From Planctomycetota bacterium (GTDB taxonomy: Bacteria > Planctomycetota > B129-G9), in NCBI GenBank assembly GCA_030622295.1, contig JAUXGI010000095.1:1-5654 (forward strand): a stretch of 5,654 nt of DNA. Direction: 5' to 3'. A model generated the notes under the pieces. That model did not search any database. It saw only the letters and a program-made list of their open reading frames with translations, and was not told where the DNA came from. The position numbers and the translations under genes were made by a program. Position 1 is the first letter of the stretch. Every line of letters begins with the position of its first letter. Of this stretch, positions 1-5,654 are shown in pieces.

Positions 1-86
1 ACGTCGCCCAGCAGGGGCAGACGGCGCTCGCGCTTTATCAGCGCTCTCTCGGTTACCCTCAGTCCCGGTGTGTACGCCTGAGCCAA
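1..86 (-). CDS. 5' end of a conserved uncharacterised protein next to mutL (3'-partial, TTG start)
   Basis: Only the first 28 codons are in the window. The frame begins at a TTG (84-86), giving an N-terminus that starts MAQAYTPGLRVTERAL and continues through a basic stretch to RRLPLLGD at the edge. An in-frame TAA lies a few codons upstream, and TTG is the only plausible start after it. A GGAGGA sits 5 nt ahead of it. The gene follows the MutL-like gene by 40 nt on the same strand, so it is very likely the next gene of the operon. I recall conserved proteins beside long MutL homologues that open with a similar 'YTPGL...RRLPL.G' segment, but this is memory and not a search. The function is unknown. 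A competing frame starts at ATG 97-99 and is also open to the edge, but its glycine/serine-rich translation looks like no family I know and the Shine-Dalgarno would lie inside it. Confidence 0.6.
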   Translation of the reverse strand, partial: MAQAYTPGLRVTERALIKRERRLPLLGD

Positions 87-91
87 CTCCG

Positions 92-97
92 TCCTCC
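92..97 (-). promoter_or_regulatory. Strong Shine-Dalgarno for the TTG-initiated gene
   Basis: The minus strand reads GGAGGA, then the 5-nt spacer CGGAG, then TTG. This near-perfect match to the anti-Shine-Dalgarno sequence at ideal spacing decides the start and the frame of the downstream partial gene in the absence of an ATG. Confidence 0.7.
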
Positions 98-126
98 ATG
101 TCGGTTATAAGATAAAAATCTCACCA

Positions 127-2052
127 TCATAAGTCGTAGTCGGGATATATGTTCAACGCCTTGTGCCAGCGTTTCAGTGCCCGGATGCGCTCGTCCCCGT
201 CTTCGGGCAGCGAAACCGCCGCTTCCTGGAACTCCTTGCCGGTGGCGTCAAGCCCTATTCTGTAAGTGCGGCCGCGAGCGTCCACTACAACGCCCACCAC
301 GCCGCCTTCTATCTCTTTTTCAATGGCTTTGCCGGTACCCGCGCCCACATCAATGCCGCGCTCCGGTACCACGCGCACGCGCGCCTTTTGCCCCGGGCCC
401 AGCGGTATCAATTCCATCTCGCCGTATTCGTACGTCTTCTCGATAGTGTTTCCGTCGGGCATGATGAGCGTAATGCTGAATACGCGACCGCGCTTTTTCC
501 TCGGTACCGTTTTGCTGGCGATGCAGGTGCCCAGTTTTATCAGGCAGTCCTTGTTGAATACTTCCACGGCGGCCTTCCTGGCGGTCTCTTCCAGTTCCGG
601 CTTCTGGATGTTGGACATCACTCCCAGTTGCGGCATCATGAAGATGCTGTCCACTGCCAGGGCGGTTATCCCCTCCGGCAGAAAACCGTCTATCAGCATC
701 AGCGCCGCCTGGTTGCGGCGCGGCGCGTGCGAGAGCACCCCGCCGCTGCCCACCAGCGTGTCCAGTTCGGGCATTTTCACTATTGATTTATCCGTACTCT
801 GCCGGAATGCCTGGCCGATGTCGACGGCCTTGGAGACGCCCTTTAACTCCTGGGCAAAGTCTTTGTGCTGTATGAACGCCAGCCGGAGCGCCTCGCGGGC
901 GATAGCCTGCTCTATTATCAGGTCCTCCAGGCTTTGCGGAATGGTTGTCGGGCGAATCATCTTATTCTTGATGCGGTTGCGAAGCGCACGTTCGTCCACC
1001 TGGAAAGGCACCCAGCGCATCACGTTCTCCAGCCCCGCCTCCGCCAGCACGTTGGACACGCTGTAACTCATGCCCAGGTTCGCGCTCACCGTGCGGTTAA
1101 ACACATCCTCTACTTGGCCGGTCTTTTCGTCCAGGTGGTGCCACACGGAAAAGATGTCCGTCGTCGCGCCGCCGATATCGACGCCCACAAGGTTCATTCC
1201 GGTGAGCCTGGCTATCTCCTGCATGATTGCGCCGACCGCCCCCGGCGTGGGCATGATTGGCGCGTCCGTCCAGGACATCAGTTTTTTATAGCCCGGCGCG
1301 TTGGCCATCACGTGTTCCATGAACAGTTCGTGGATTTCGTTTCGCGCGGGCAGCAAATTTTCCCGCTCCAGAACGGGGCGGATGTTGTCGACTATCCTGA
1401 GCGCGGTCTTGCCGCCGATTGCCTCTTTAACCTCCTTATGCGCGTCCTTCGTGCCTGCATAGACGACTGGAAGCCGGTATTGCATGCCGAGGCGGGCCTT
1501 GGGGTTGGCGGCGGAAATCAGTTCGGCCAGTTCCACGACCTTGGACTTGCTCTGCTCGGTGCCGTTATCCACCGCGCCGGCCAGGAGAATCATGTCGGGG
1601 CGCAACTGGCGTATGCGTTCAATCTTCTCGTGCGGCAGCCTGCCGTCGTTCGTGGCGATGGCGTCCATTACGATGGCGCCAGCGCCCAGCGCGGCGCGCT
1701 TGGCGCTCTCCGCGGTCATGCTCAACACCAGCCCGCCTACCATCATCTGCAGGCCGCCGCCGGCGCTGCTGGTGGAAACATATATATCAACGCCCGCCTT
1801 CTCGTCTCTGCGGGGGGTGATTATCCGACCGTCCTCGATGAACTTCTTCCCCGTCAGGTCTTCCACTTCCTCGATGGCGTTCAGCACGCCCTTGGTTACG
1901 TCCTCGAACGGGGCCTCGACGGTGGTCGGGGCTTCGCCGCGAACCATCAGGCGATATTCGTCGCCCTTCTTTTCAATTAGTATGGCCTTTGTGGTGGTAC
2001 TGCCGCAGTCGGTTGCGAGTATGCTGCGAATTTCCTGCCTGGGTTCTGACAT
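127..2052 (-). CDS. MutL/GlmL-family ASKHA ATPase, long form (putative B12-mutase reactivating-factor homologue)
   Basis: This 641-residue protein matches the glutamate mutase MutL/GlmL family of the actin/Hsp70/sugar-kinase fold. Residues 15-22 (DCGSTTTK) form the phosphate-1 loop and residues 290-303 (GVDIGGATTDIFSV) the phosphate-2 loop. Residues 433-442 (LVGSGGVLSH) fit the adenosine-binding motif. The segments 93-109 (STSSAGGGLQMMVGGLV) and 156-164 (LLAGAVDNG) are also typical of the family. In the founding member, GlmL is encoded with the glutamate mutase subunits and is thought to exchange damaged B12 cofactor using ATP. No mutase or B12-binding subunit is encoded here, so the client is unknown. 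The usual protein is about 460 residues; here about 165 residues follow the ATPase core (roughly 475-641), with conserved-looking pieces around 563-573 and a tail ending WHKALNIYPDYDL. The ATG start has a GGAG 6 nt upstream. It is probably cytosolic. Family assignment is firm; the biochemical role is inferred. Confidence 0.92.
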   Translation of the reverse strand: MSEPRQEIRSILATDCGSTTTKAILIEKKGDEYRLMVRGEAPTTVEAPFEDVTKGVLNAIEEVEDLTGKKFIEDGRIITPRRDEKAGVDIYVSTSSAGGGLQMMVGGLVLSMTAESAKRAALGAGAIVMDAIATNDGRLPHEKIERIRQLRPDMILLAGAVDNGTEQSKSKVVELAELISAANPKARLGMQYRLPVVYAGTKDAHKEVKEAIGGKTALRIVDNIRPVLERENLLPARNEIHELFMEHVMANAPGYKKLMSWTDAPIMPTPGAVGAIMQEIARLTGMNLVGVDIGGATTDIFSVWHHLDEKTGQVEDVFNRTVSANLGMSYSVSNVLAEAGLENVMRWVPFQVDERALRNRIKNKMIRPTTIPQSLEDLIIEQAIAREALRLAFIQHKDFAQELKGVSKAVDIGQAFRQSTDKSIVKMPELDTLVGSGGVLSHAPRRNQAALMLIDGFLPEGITALAVDSIFMMPQLGVMSNIQKPELEETARKAAVEVFNKDCLIKLGTCIASKTVPRKKRGRVFSITLIMPDGNTIEKTYEYGEMELIPLGPGQKARVRVVPERGIDVGAGTGKAIEKEIEGGVVGVVVDARGRTYRIGLDATGKEFQEAAVSLPEDGDERIRALKRWHKALNIYPDYDL

Positions 2053-2058
2053 TTGCCG

Positions 2059-2062
2059 CTCC
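2059..2062 (-). promoter_or_regulatory. Ribosome binding site of the MutL-like gene
   Basis: GGAG lies 6 nt before the ATG at 2052. It confirms the start that places the phosphate-1 loop 14 residues from the N-terminus, as expected for this fold. Confidence 0.6.
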
Positions 2063-2076
2063 GTTTCAATCCGCCT

Positions 2077-2092
2077 TCCGCCTCGCGGCGGA
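2077..2092 (-). other. Small GNRA-capped hairpin in the spacer before the MutL-like gene
   Basis: On the transcript strand the sequence reads UCCGCC, GCGA, GGCGGA: a perfect 6-bp GC-rich stem closed by a GCGA (GNRA) tetraloop. It lies between the stop of the 136-residue gene (2105) and the Shine-Dalgarno of the MutL-like gene. No U-run follows, so it does not look like an intrinsic terminator. It could serve as an RNA stability or processing element, or simply reflect GC-rich sequence. A second GGCGGA copy just downstream could pair alternatively with the left arm. Confidence 0.4.
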
Positions 2093-2104
2093 GAAGACGA
2101 TGTT

Positions 2105-2515
2105 TCAAGCCTTGCCCTTTCTTCTGGCTTTTTCCAGTTTTCGCATCTCTTTGCGCTGTTGTTTCATGGCGCGATATTGCGCCTTCAATTCTTTAGTTTT
2201 TTTCTGCTGCTCCGCGTCACGCCTTTCGATTTCGCGAAGAAGCAGCTCCACGTTCTTGCGGTCCTCCATCAGCGTGGCAAAGGAGTTCACTGTAACGGGG
2301 TCGAACAGGACCTCCAGCGCCGGGGAGAAGAATATCACCGCCTGGCTTCCAACGTAACTGAGCGGCTTTATGCCCTCCAGAAACATAATCGCCGGGGTTG
2401 TCATACCCCTGCGCACAGTCCAGGCGGCCAGCCGGTCTATTATTTCCCGCTGGCGAGGCGTCAACTTCTGCCCGAGTATCTTTTCACTATAAAGCGGTTG
2501 CTTGGCCCCTGACAT
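2105..2515 (-). CDS. Conserved-looking small protein with basic coiled-coil tail
   Basis: This 136-residue protein has no function I can name. Residues 18-83 look folded: an amphipathic helix (LTPRQREIIDRLAAWTVRRG, 18-37), then PAIMFLEGIKPLSYVGSQAV (41-60) and a hydrophobic run IFFSPALEVLF (61-71). The hydrophobic part is too short and interrupted to be a clear membrane helix. Residues 84-136 are highly charged and alternate Glu and Lys/Arg with regular hydrophobics, predicting a long helix or coiled coil ending in a polybasic tail (EKARRKGKA). The ATG at 2515 is preceded by GGAG at 8 nt, and the first 29 nt overlap the end of the upstream membrane-protein gene in another frame, which points to translational coupling. 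I recall similar small proteins with an 'FLE..KPL' core beside MutL homologues, unverified. The tail could bind membrane phospholipid, RNA or a partner; this is inference. Confidence 0.8.
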   Translation of the reverse strand: MSGAKQPLYSEKILGQKLTPRQREIIDRLAAWTVRRGMTTPAIMFLEGIKPLSYVGSQAVIFFSPALEVLFDPVTVNSFATLMEDRKNVELLLREIERRDAEQQKKTKELKAQYRAMKQQRKEMRKLEKARRKGKA

Positions 2516-2996
2516 CGCGCAGTCTCCGCCGCAAATAATCGAGAATCTCTTCTTTTCGGCTGTCGTCGAACATTAGAAACAGCGAACGAAACATCGCCTT
2601 CCTTGTCGGACTATCGTAAGGTGACAGCAACACACCCGCGTCGTCGTTGTTGAACGAGCGGAATCTCTCCCAGTCCGCGGTAATAGAGCGGAAGAGTCGC
2701 TTTACCTCTATCGAATCCTTCGAAAGAACGTAAGTCGTCGGCAGAAAGAACTTGTGCAGGGCCACGAACAGAACGACCGACGTACCCGCACCGAACAGAA
2801 CGCCCATCTCCATGCCCAAATCCACGAATGCCCAGTACCCAAGCCCGCCCATGCCCAGCACCGCCGCAATGGCGATGACGCTTTTCGGCCCTTTTGACGC
2901 GAACGGATGCACCCGCCAGGTAAGCGTCTTTGACGACATTTCCGCCTTTACGCCTTTTTTCGCCGCCTTGTGTCGCCGTCTGCTCTTCCTGCTCAT
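2487..2996 (-). CDS. Two-helix membrane protein with a bacterial PH-like domain
   Basis: The open frame gives 169 residues. Residues 1-19 are extremely basic. Two hydrophobic helices follow at about 38-57 (SVIAIAAVLGMGGLGYWAFV) and 63-83. Residues 85-158 read as a beta-rich domain followed by a helix: PTTYVLSKDSIEVKRLFRS, ITADWERFRSF, GVLLSPY and MFRSLFLMF, then EEILDYLRRRL. That order (two helices, 'Y.L....I.V', 'W..F', 'G..LSP', final helix) resembles the bacterial PH domain group of YdbT-like membrane proteins. The basic N-terminus and C-terminal domain would both face the cytoplasm. The start is uncertain: the ATG at 2996 has only a weak AGAGAG upstream, while the second Met (codon 20, ATG at 2937-2939) has AAAGG at 5 nt and would give 150 residues. 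It heads the overlapping gene set with the 136-residue protein. Its function is unknown; it could anchor a complex with its neighbours. Confidence 0.8.
   Translation of the reverse strand: MSRKSRRRHKAAKKGVKAEMSSKTLTWRVHPFASKGPKSVIAIAAVLGMGGLGYWAFVDLGMEMGVLFGAGTSVVLFVALHKFFLPTTYVLSKDSIEVKRLFRSITADWERFRSFNNDDAGVLLSPYDSPTRKAMFRSLFLMFDDSRKEEILDYLRRRLRDVRGQATAL
2524..2527 (-). promoter_or_regulatory. Ribosome binding site inside the upstream gene
   Basis: GGAG lies 8 nt before the ATG at 2515 and falls within the last codons of the membrane-protein gene. It fixes the start of the 136-residue gene despite the overlap and fits re-initiation by ribosomes finishing the upstream gene. Confidence 0.55.
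2945..2949 (-). promoter_or_regulatory. Alternative ribosome binding site for an internal start of the membrane protein
   Basis: The minus strand reads AAAGG, then CGGAA, then ATG at 2939. This is a better site than the one ahead of the ATG at 2996 and supports a shorter 150-residue product lacking the polybasic leader. Confidence 0.4.
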
Positions 2997-3022
2997 AACG
3001 GGCTGTCTCTCTGCTCACGGGG

Positions 3023-3044
3023 GCAGGGCGCGATACCGCCCTGC
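3023..3044. repeat. Perfect 8-bp inverted repeat (first of a pair)
   Basis: The arms GCAGGGCG (3023-3030) and CGCCCTGC (3037-3044) are exactly complementary, separated by 6 nt. It lies between the M16 protease gene and the membrane-protein gene. It is not followed by a T-run on either strand, so it does not resemble an intrinsic terminator. With the neighbouring inverted repeat 8 nt away it forms a two-hairpin unit like REP/BIME elements. Confidence 0.6.
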
Positions 3045-3052
3045 AGAGTTCC

Positions 3053-3074
3053 GGTACGGGCTAAAGCCCGTACC
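3053..3074. repeat. Perfect 10-bp inverted repeat (second of a pair)
   Basis: The arms GGTACGGGCT (3053-3062) and AGCCCGTACC (3065-3074) are exactly complementary with 2 nt between them; a stable RNA form would be a 9-bp stem with a 4-nt loop. It begins 30 nt after the M16 stop codon on the transcript strand. No U-run follows. Such a long perfect dyad in a short spacer, next to another, suggests a dispersed REP-like element. It could also protect the 3' end of the protease mRNA. Confidence 0.65.
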
Positions 3075-3103
3075 CTACATATTTCAGGATTATGAGAGTA
3101 TCG

Positions 3104-5654
3104 TTAATTGTTTGATGTCCCCGGGCCTGTCTTTTCGGGCGTTTCCACGGGGCGCGTCTCGACGACCATCCATTCGCCGAAGCATCGGTTGACTAACTTC
3201 ATGATATCGTCGCGCGACACCTTTGCCAGCCTCGGAGGATACTCGGCCATATAGTCGCAGCCGATACCGTACAACTCGTTGAGCGCGGCAACTCCGGCCT
3301 GGTTTGCATTTGTCTGAGAGCCGAGTTCCACGTAGGATATTGCGCGGCGCTTTGCGTTTTCCAGTTCCTCGTCCGTGAATTCACCTTTTTTCATCTTTTC
3401 AATTTCCGAGCGAATTTCGCGTATCACGGCGTCATACTTGTCGGGCGTTGTCTGGGCAAATATCTGGAACGTGCCGGTATTAAACCCGGGGGAGTTATAC
3501 GCCCAGATGAGATACACATAATCATTGCGGCCGCGCAGGGCCTCGTGCAGCCTGCTGCGGAATATCAGCCTCAGAATGTTCATATCCAGCCCCGACTCAT
3601 CTCCTATCGGCAGGCCGTTCGTCGCAAGGACTACGCTGACCGACTTACGCCCCACGGGGACTACTACCGGAGACTCGACACCCTTCGTGCCCTTTCCGAT
3701 AGGCGGCGGAGGGACTACATCCTTGTGGTCAACGACGCCCCCGTGCATTGCGCCGAATTTTTGTTCTACCCGGGCTTTTGTCTTTTCGATATCGATGTCG
3801 CCGAATATCGCGAGGACCGTGTTGCTCCCCATGAGGTACTTTTCGTGGAAGTCTTTCAGGTCCTTCGATGATATTTTCCCCACGCTTTCCTCATTTCCAA
3901 GTTTGTGATTTGCGTAAGGATGATTGCCGAACCTGGTTTCGCGGAAATTATAATTGATTTCCTCTATCCAGTTATTGGACAAGTTGTCAATTCCGAACAG
4001 AATATTTTTCCGGACTCGCTCCACCTCTTTTTTATCGAAGGCGGGCCGCAACAGAACGTCGGCGAAAAGGTCCAGCCCCGGTTCAAGGTCTTTACGCAGG
4101 ACGGTCATTTCCATGCCGAAAGTGTTGTTGCCGGCAATGGGTTTCATCTCGGCGCCCATCGACTCCAGCGCGTTCGCAAGTTCCCCGGCGTTTTTGCCGG
4201 AGGTTCCGCGCATGAGCATGTTCGCCATAAAATTGCTCAGGCCGGGTTTGTCGCCGTCGAACAGCACACCGCCACGGCTGTATGTCTGCATGGACACCAG
4301 CGGCAATTCGGGGTTGCGCCTGAGCAATACGGTCAGGCCGTTCTTCAGTGTATATTTGATTATGCCGCTCTCCTTCTTTTTTACATCAAGCGGCGGCAGT
4401 TCGTTCTTCGGGCCGGTTTCGGTTTTCGGTTTGAGTACTACGGTCGTCAGGTTGTCTTCGTTCAGGTATTTACGGGCCATATCGCGGATCATTTCCGGCG
4501 TGACGCCGTCCATGGCTTTCAAGTACTTGCTGTCGAACAGCGGGTCGCCGGTCGAGCGAATGTCGCCGGCGATGCTCTCCACCTCTTTCTCGGCGGTCTG
4601 GCGGTACATCAGACGCATGGCCCGAAGGTATGTCCGCACGCGGTCCAGTTCTTCCTGCTTCACGAGATTCTTTTTTAAGTCTTCTATGACATCCATGACT
4701 TCTTTCCGGGCCGCGTCCAGGTTCTCAACCTTTAGCGTGGAATGGACTATCAGATGGCCGTGAACGTATTCGGGTGTCCAATTGCCCGACCTGATGTCCT
4801 CGACCAACCCCTTTTCCTCCACCAGGCGTCGATACAAACGGCTGCTCTTGCCGACGCCGAGAATCGCCGAGAGCATATCGGTCTTTACCATGTCCGGGTG
4901 GAACAGGTCCGTTGAGCGGAACCCCATTCTGAGTATGGCCATTTTGATGACCGCTTCGCCTTCGGCGTATCTCCTGCCGGTCTTTTTCGGCTCCCCGGCC
5001 AATACGACCTTCTTGAGCGGTCTGTCTTCGAAGCCTCCGAAGAACTCTTCCACCTTCTCAAGCGCTTTTTTCGCATCGACGTCGCCGCCTATTGCGAGGA
5101 TCATATTGCGCGGGACATAGCGGCGATTGTAATACTTTATTATGTCTTCGCGGTTCAGGCGCAGGAACTTCTCGCGGTAGCCGATAACGGGGCAGCGGAT
5201 GGGGTGGACGTCGTAGGCTGTCTTGAGAAAGAGTTTCCACATTATCCTGTTCGGTTCTTCCTCGCCTTTTGCGATTTCCTGCAAGATTACGCCGAATTCC
5301 CGCTCCAGTTCCTTTTTGTCAAAGGTACAATACATCATGTAGTCGGAGATAACGTCGAGCGCCTGGTCGAGGTACCGCGCCGTAGTGGTCATGTGATAGG
5401 CCGTGCAGTAACACGTTGTATAGGCGTTACTGGCGGCGCCGATAGATTGGAGAAACTTTTTAGTTTCTTCCTCGGTGCGATGGATGGTTGTGCCGCCGGA
5501 CATGACGTGCTCGAAGATGTGCGACATCCCGTAGCCAAGGTATTCCTCTTCGTGCATCGAGCCGGTGTTCACAACCAGGCAAACGTGTACGACCGGCGCC
5601 ACGTGGTTTTCCTTCACCACCACCCGCAGGCCGTTATCCAGAGTATGCAGGTAA
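3104..5654 (-). CDS. M16 family zinc metalloprotease, two-domain fused form (5'-partial)
   Basis: The frame is open through the window edge. The upstream codons read YLHTLDNGLR and lead straight into VVVKENHVAP, the standard first strand of M16 proteases, so the GTG at 5623 is an internal valine and the true start lies outside. Numbering from the first whole codon (5651-5653), 849 residues are present. The inverted zinc motif HIFEH is at 45-49, and the third ligand E126 follows after exactly 76 residues, the canonical spacing; E119 is the accessory glutamate. NAYT (76-79) fits the substrate-binding strand. The first M16_C domain is at about 165-345 (SRLYRRL at 271-277). A second M16 repeat covers about 430-775, but its motif is NFMAN (474-478), so it has lost all the ligands. 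This active-plus-inactive pair folds into a clamshell that degrades peptides. A signal peptide would lie beyond the edge, so its location is undetermined. The gene ends with TAA at 3104-3106. Confidence 0.93.
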   Translation of the reverse strand, partial: YLHTLDNGLRVVVKENHVAPVVHVCLVVNTGSMHEEEYLGYGMSHIFEHVMSGGTTIHRTEEETKKFLQSIGAASNAYTTCYCTAYHMTTTARYLDQALDVISDYMMYCTFDKKELEREFGVILQEIAKGEEEPNRIMWKLFLKTAYDVHPIRCPVIGYREKFLRLNREDIIKYYNRRYVPRNMILAIGGDVDAKKALEKVEEFFGGFEDRPLKKVVLAGEPKKTGRRYAEGEAVIKMAILRMGFRSTDLFHPDMVKTDMLSAILGVGKSSRLYRRLVEEKGLVEDIRSGNWTPEYVHGHLIVHSTLKVENLDAARKEVMDVIEDLKKNLVKQEELDRVRTYLRAMRLMYRQTAEKEVESIAGDIRSTGDPLFDSKYLKAMDGVTPEMIRDMARKYLNEDNLTTVVLKPKTETGPKNELPPLDVKKKESGIIKYTLKNGLTVLLRRNPELPLVSMQTYSRGGVLFDGDKPGLSNFMANMLMRGTSGKNAGELANALESMGAEMKPIAGNNTFGMEMTVLRKDLEPGLDLFADVLLRPAFDKKEVERVRKNILFGIDNLSNNWIEEINYNFRETRFGNHPYANHKLGNEESVGKISSKDLKDFHEKYLMGSNTVLAIFGDIDIEKTKARVEQKFGAMHGGVVDHKDVVPPPPIGKGTKGVESPVVVPVGRKSVSVVLATNGLPIGDESGLDMNILRLIFRSRLHEALRGRNDYVYLIWAYNSPGFNTGTFQIFAQTTPDKYDAVIREIRSEIEKMKKGEFTDEELENAKRRAISYVELGSQTNANQAGVAALNELYGIGCDYMAEYPPRLAKVSRDDIMKLVNRCFGEWMVVETRPVETPEKTGPGTSNN

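Noticed and set aside
23..48. Short GCGC dyads at the start of the window
   Set aside because: Arms of only 4 nt within a likely coding frame; explained by GC-rich codons.
865..1980. Long open frame on the plus strand (371 codons) antisense to the MutL-like gene
   Set aside because: It is a mirror of a clear conserved gene. Its translation is rich in His, Arg, Ala and Gly with no recognisable motif, as expected for an antisense frame in GC-rich coding DNA.
127..2052. DNA mismatch repair MutL
   Set aside because: Only the name is shared. The protein has ASKHA phosphate loops and not the GHKL ATPase motifs of the mismatch repair protein.
1484..2512. Plus-strand open frame spanning the MutL-like and 136-residue genes
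   Set aside because: Its translation is Ser/Pro/Arg-rich, crosses two real minus-strand genes and matches no family I recognise.
2611..3018. Minus-strand open frame overlapping the membrane protein in another frame
   Set aside because: It lacks membrane helices or any domain pattern, while the chosen frame shows two helices and a PH-like pattern and links properly to the next gene.
3021..3075. Intrinsic terminator for the protease gene
   Set aside because: The two stems are strong, but neither strand has a T-run after them, so Rho-independent termination is not supported.
3075..3103. Promoter for the downstream operon (a CATAAT word resembling a -10 box on the minus strand)
   Set aside because: No acceptable -35 element lies at 16-18 nt spacing, and the word is expected by chance in this AT-rich patch.
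3905..4763. Two overlapping plus-strand open frames inside the M16 gene
   Set aside because: They are antisense shadows of the second M16 repeat, which is well supported by domain layout.

Overview
This window looks like chromosomal DNA from an uncultured or deep-branching bacterium, moderately GC-rich. The MutL-like protein is the long form that I recall from phyla such as Chloroflexota and Planctomycetota. That placement is recollection; nothing in the window fixes the taxon. All supported genes lie on the minus strand, so transcription runs from position 5654 toward 1. No RNA genes, insertion sequences, CRISPR arrays or intrinsic terminators are visible.

Layout in transcription order. (1) 5654-3104: a zinc protease of the M16 (pitrilysin/PqqL-like) family, cut at its 5' end by the window edge. 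It has an active first half with a textbook zinc site and a degenerate second half. (2) 3103-2997: a 107-bp spacer with two neighbouring perfect inverted repeats, resembling a REP-like dispersed element. (3) 2996-2487: a small protein with two membrane helices and a cytosolic tail that resembles a bacterial PH-like domain. (4) 2515-2105: a 136-residue protein with a compact N-terminal part and a strongly basic coiled-coil tail; it overlaps gene 3 by 29 nt. (5) 2104-2053: a 52-nt spacer with a GNRA-type hairpin. (6) 2052-127: a 641-residue MutL/GlmL-family ASKHA ATPase with an extended C-terminus. (7) 86-1: the first 28 codons of another gene, read from a TTG start behind a near-perfect Shine-Dalgarno sequence and running off the window.

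Genes 3 to 7 are tightly packed and probably form one operon. The central gene belongs to the family whose founding member is the accessory protein that reactivates B12-dependent glutamate mutase, yet no mutase or B12-binding subunit is present here. The recurring company of a membrane PH-like protein, a basic coiled-coil protein and an uncharacterised downstream protein suggests a small module of unknown purpose built around this ATPase. This cluster is the most interesting part of the window. The M16 protease is separated from it by the repeat element and may be only a neighbour.
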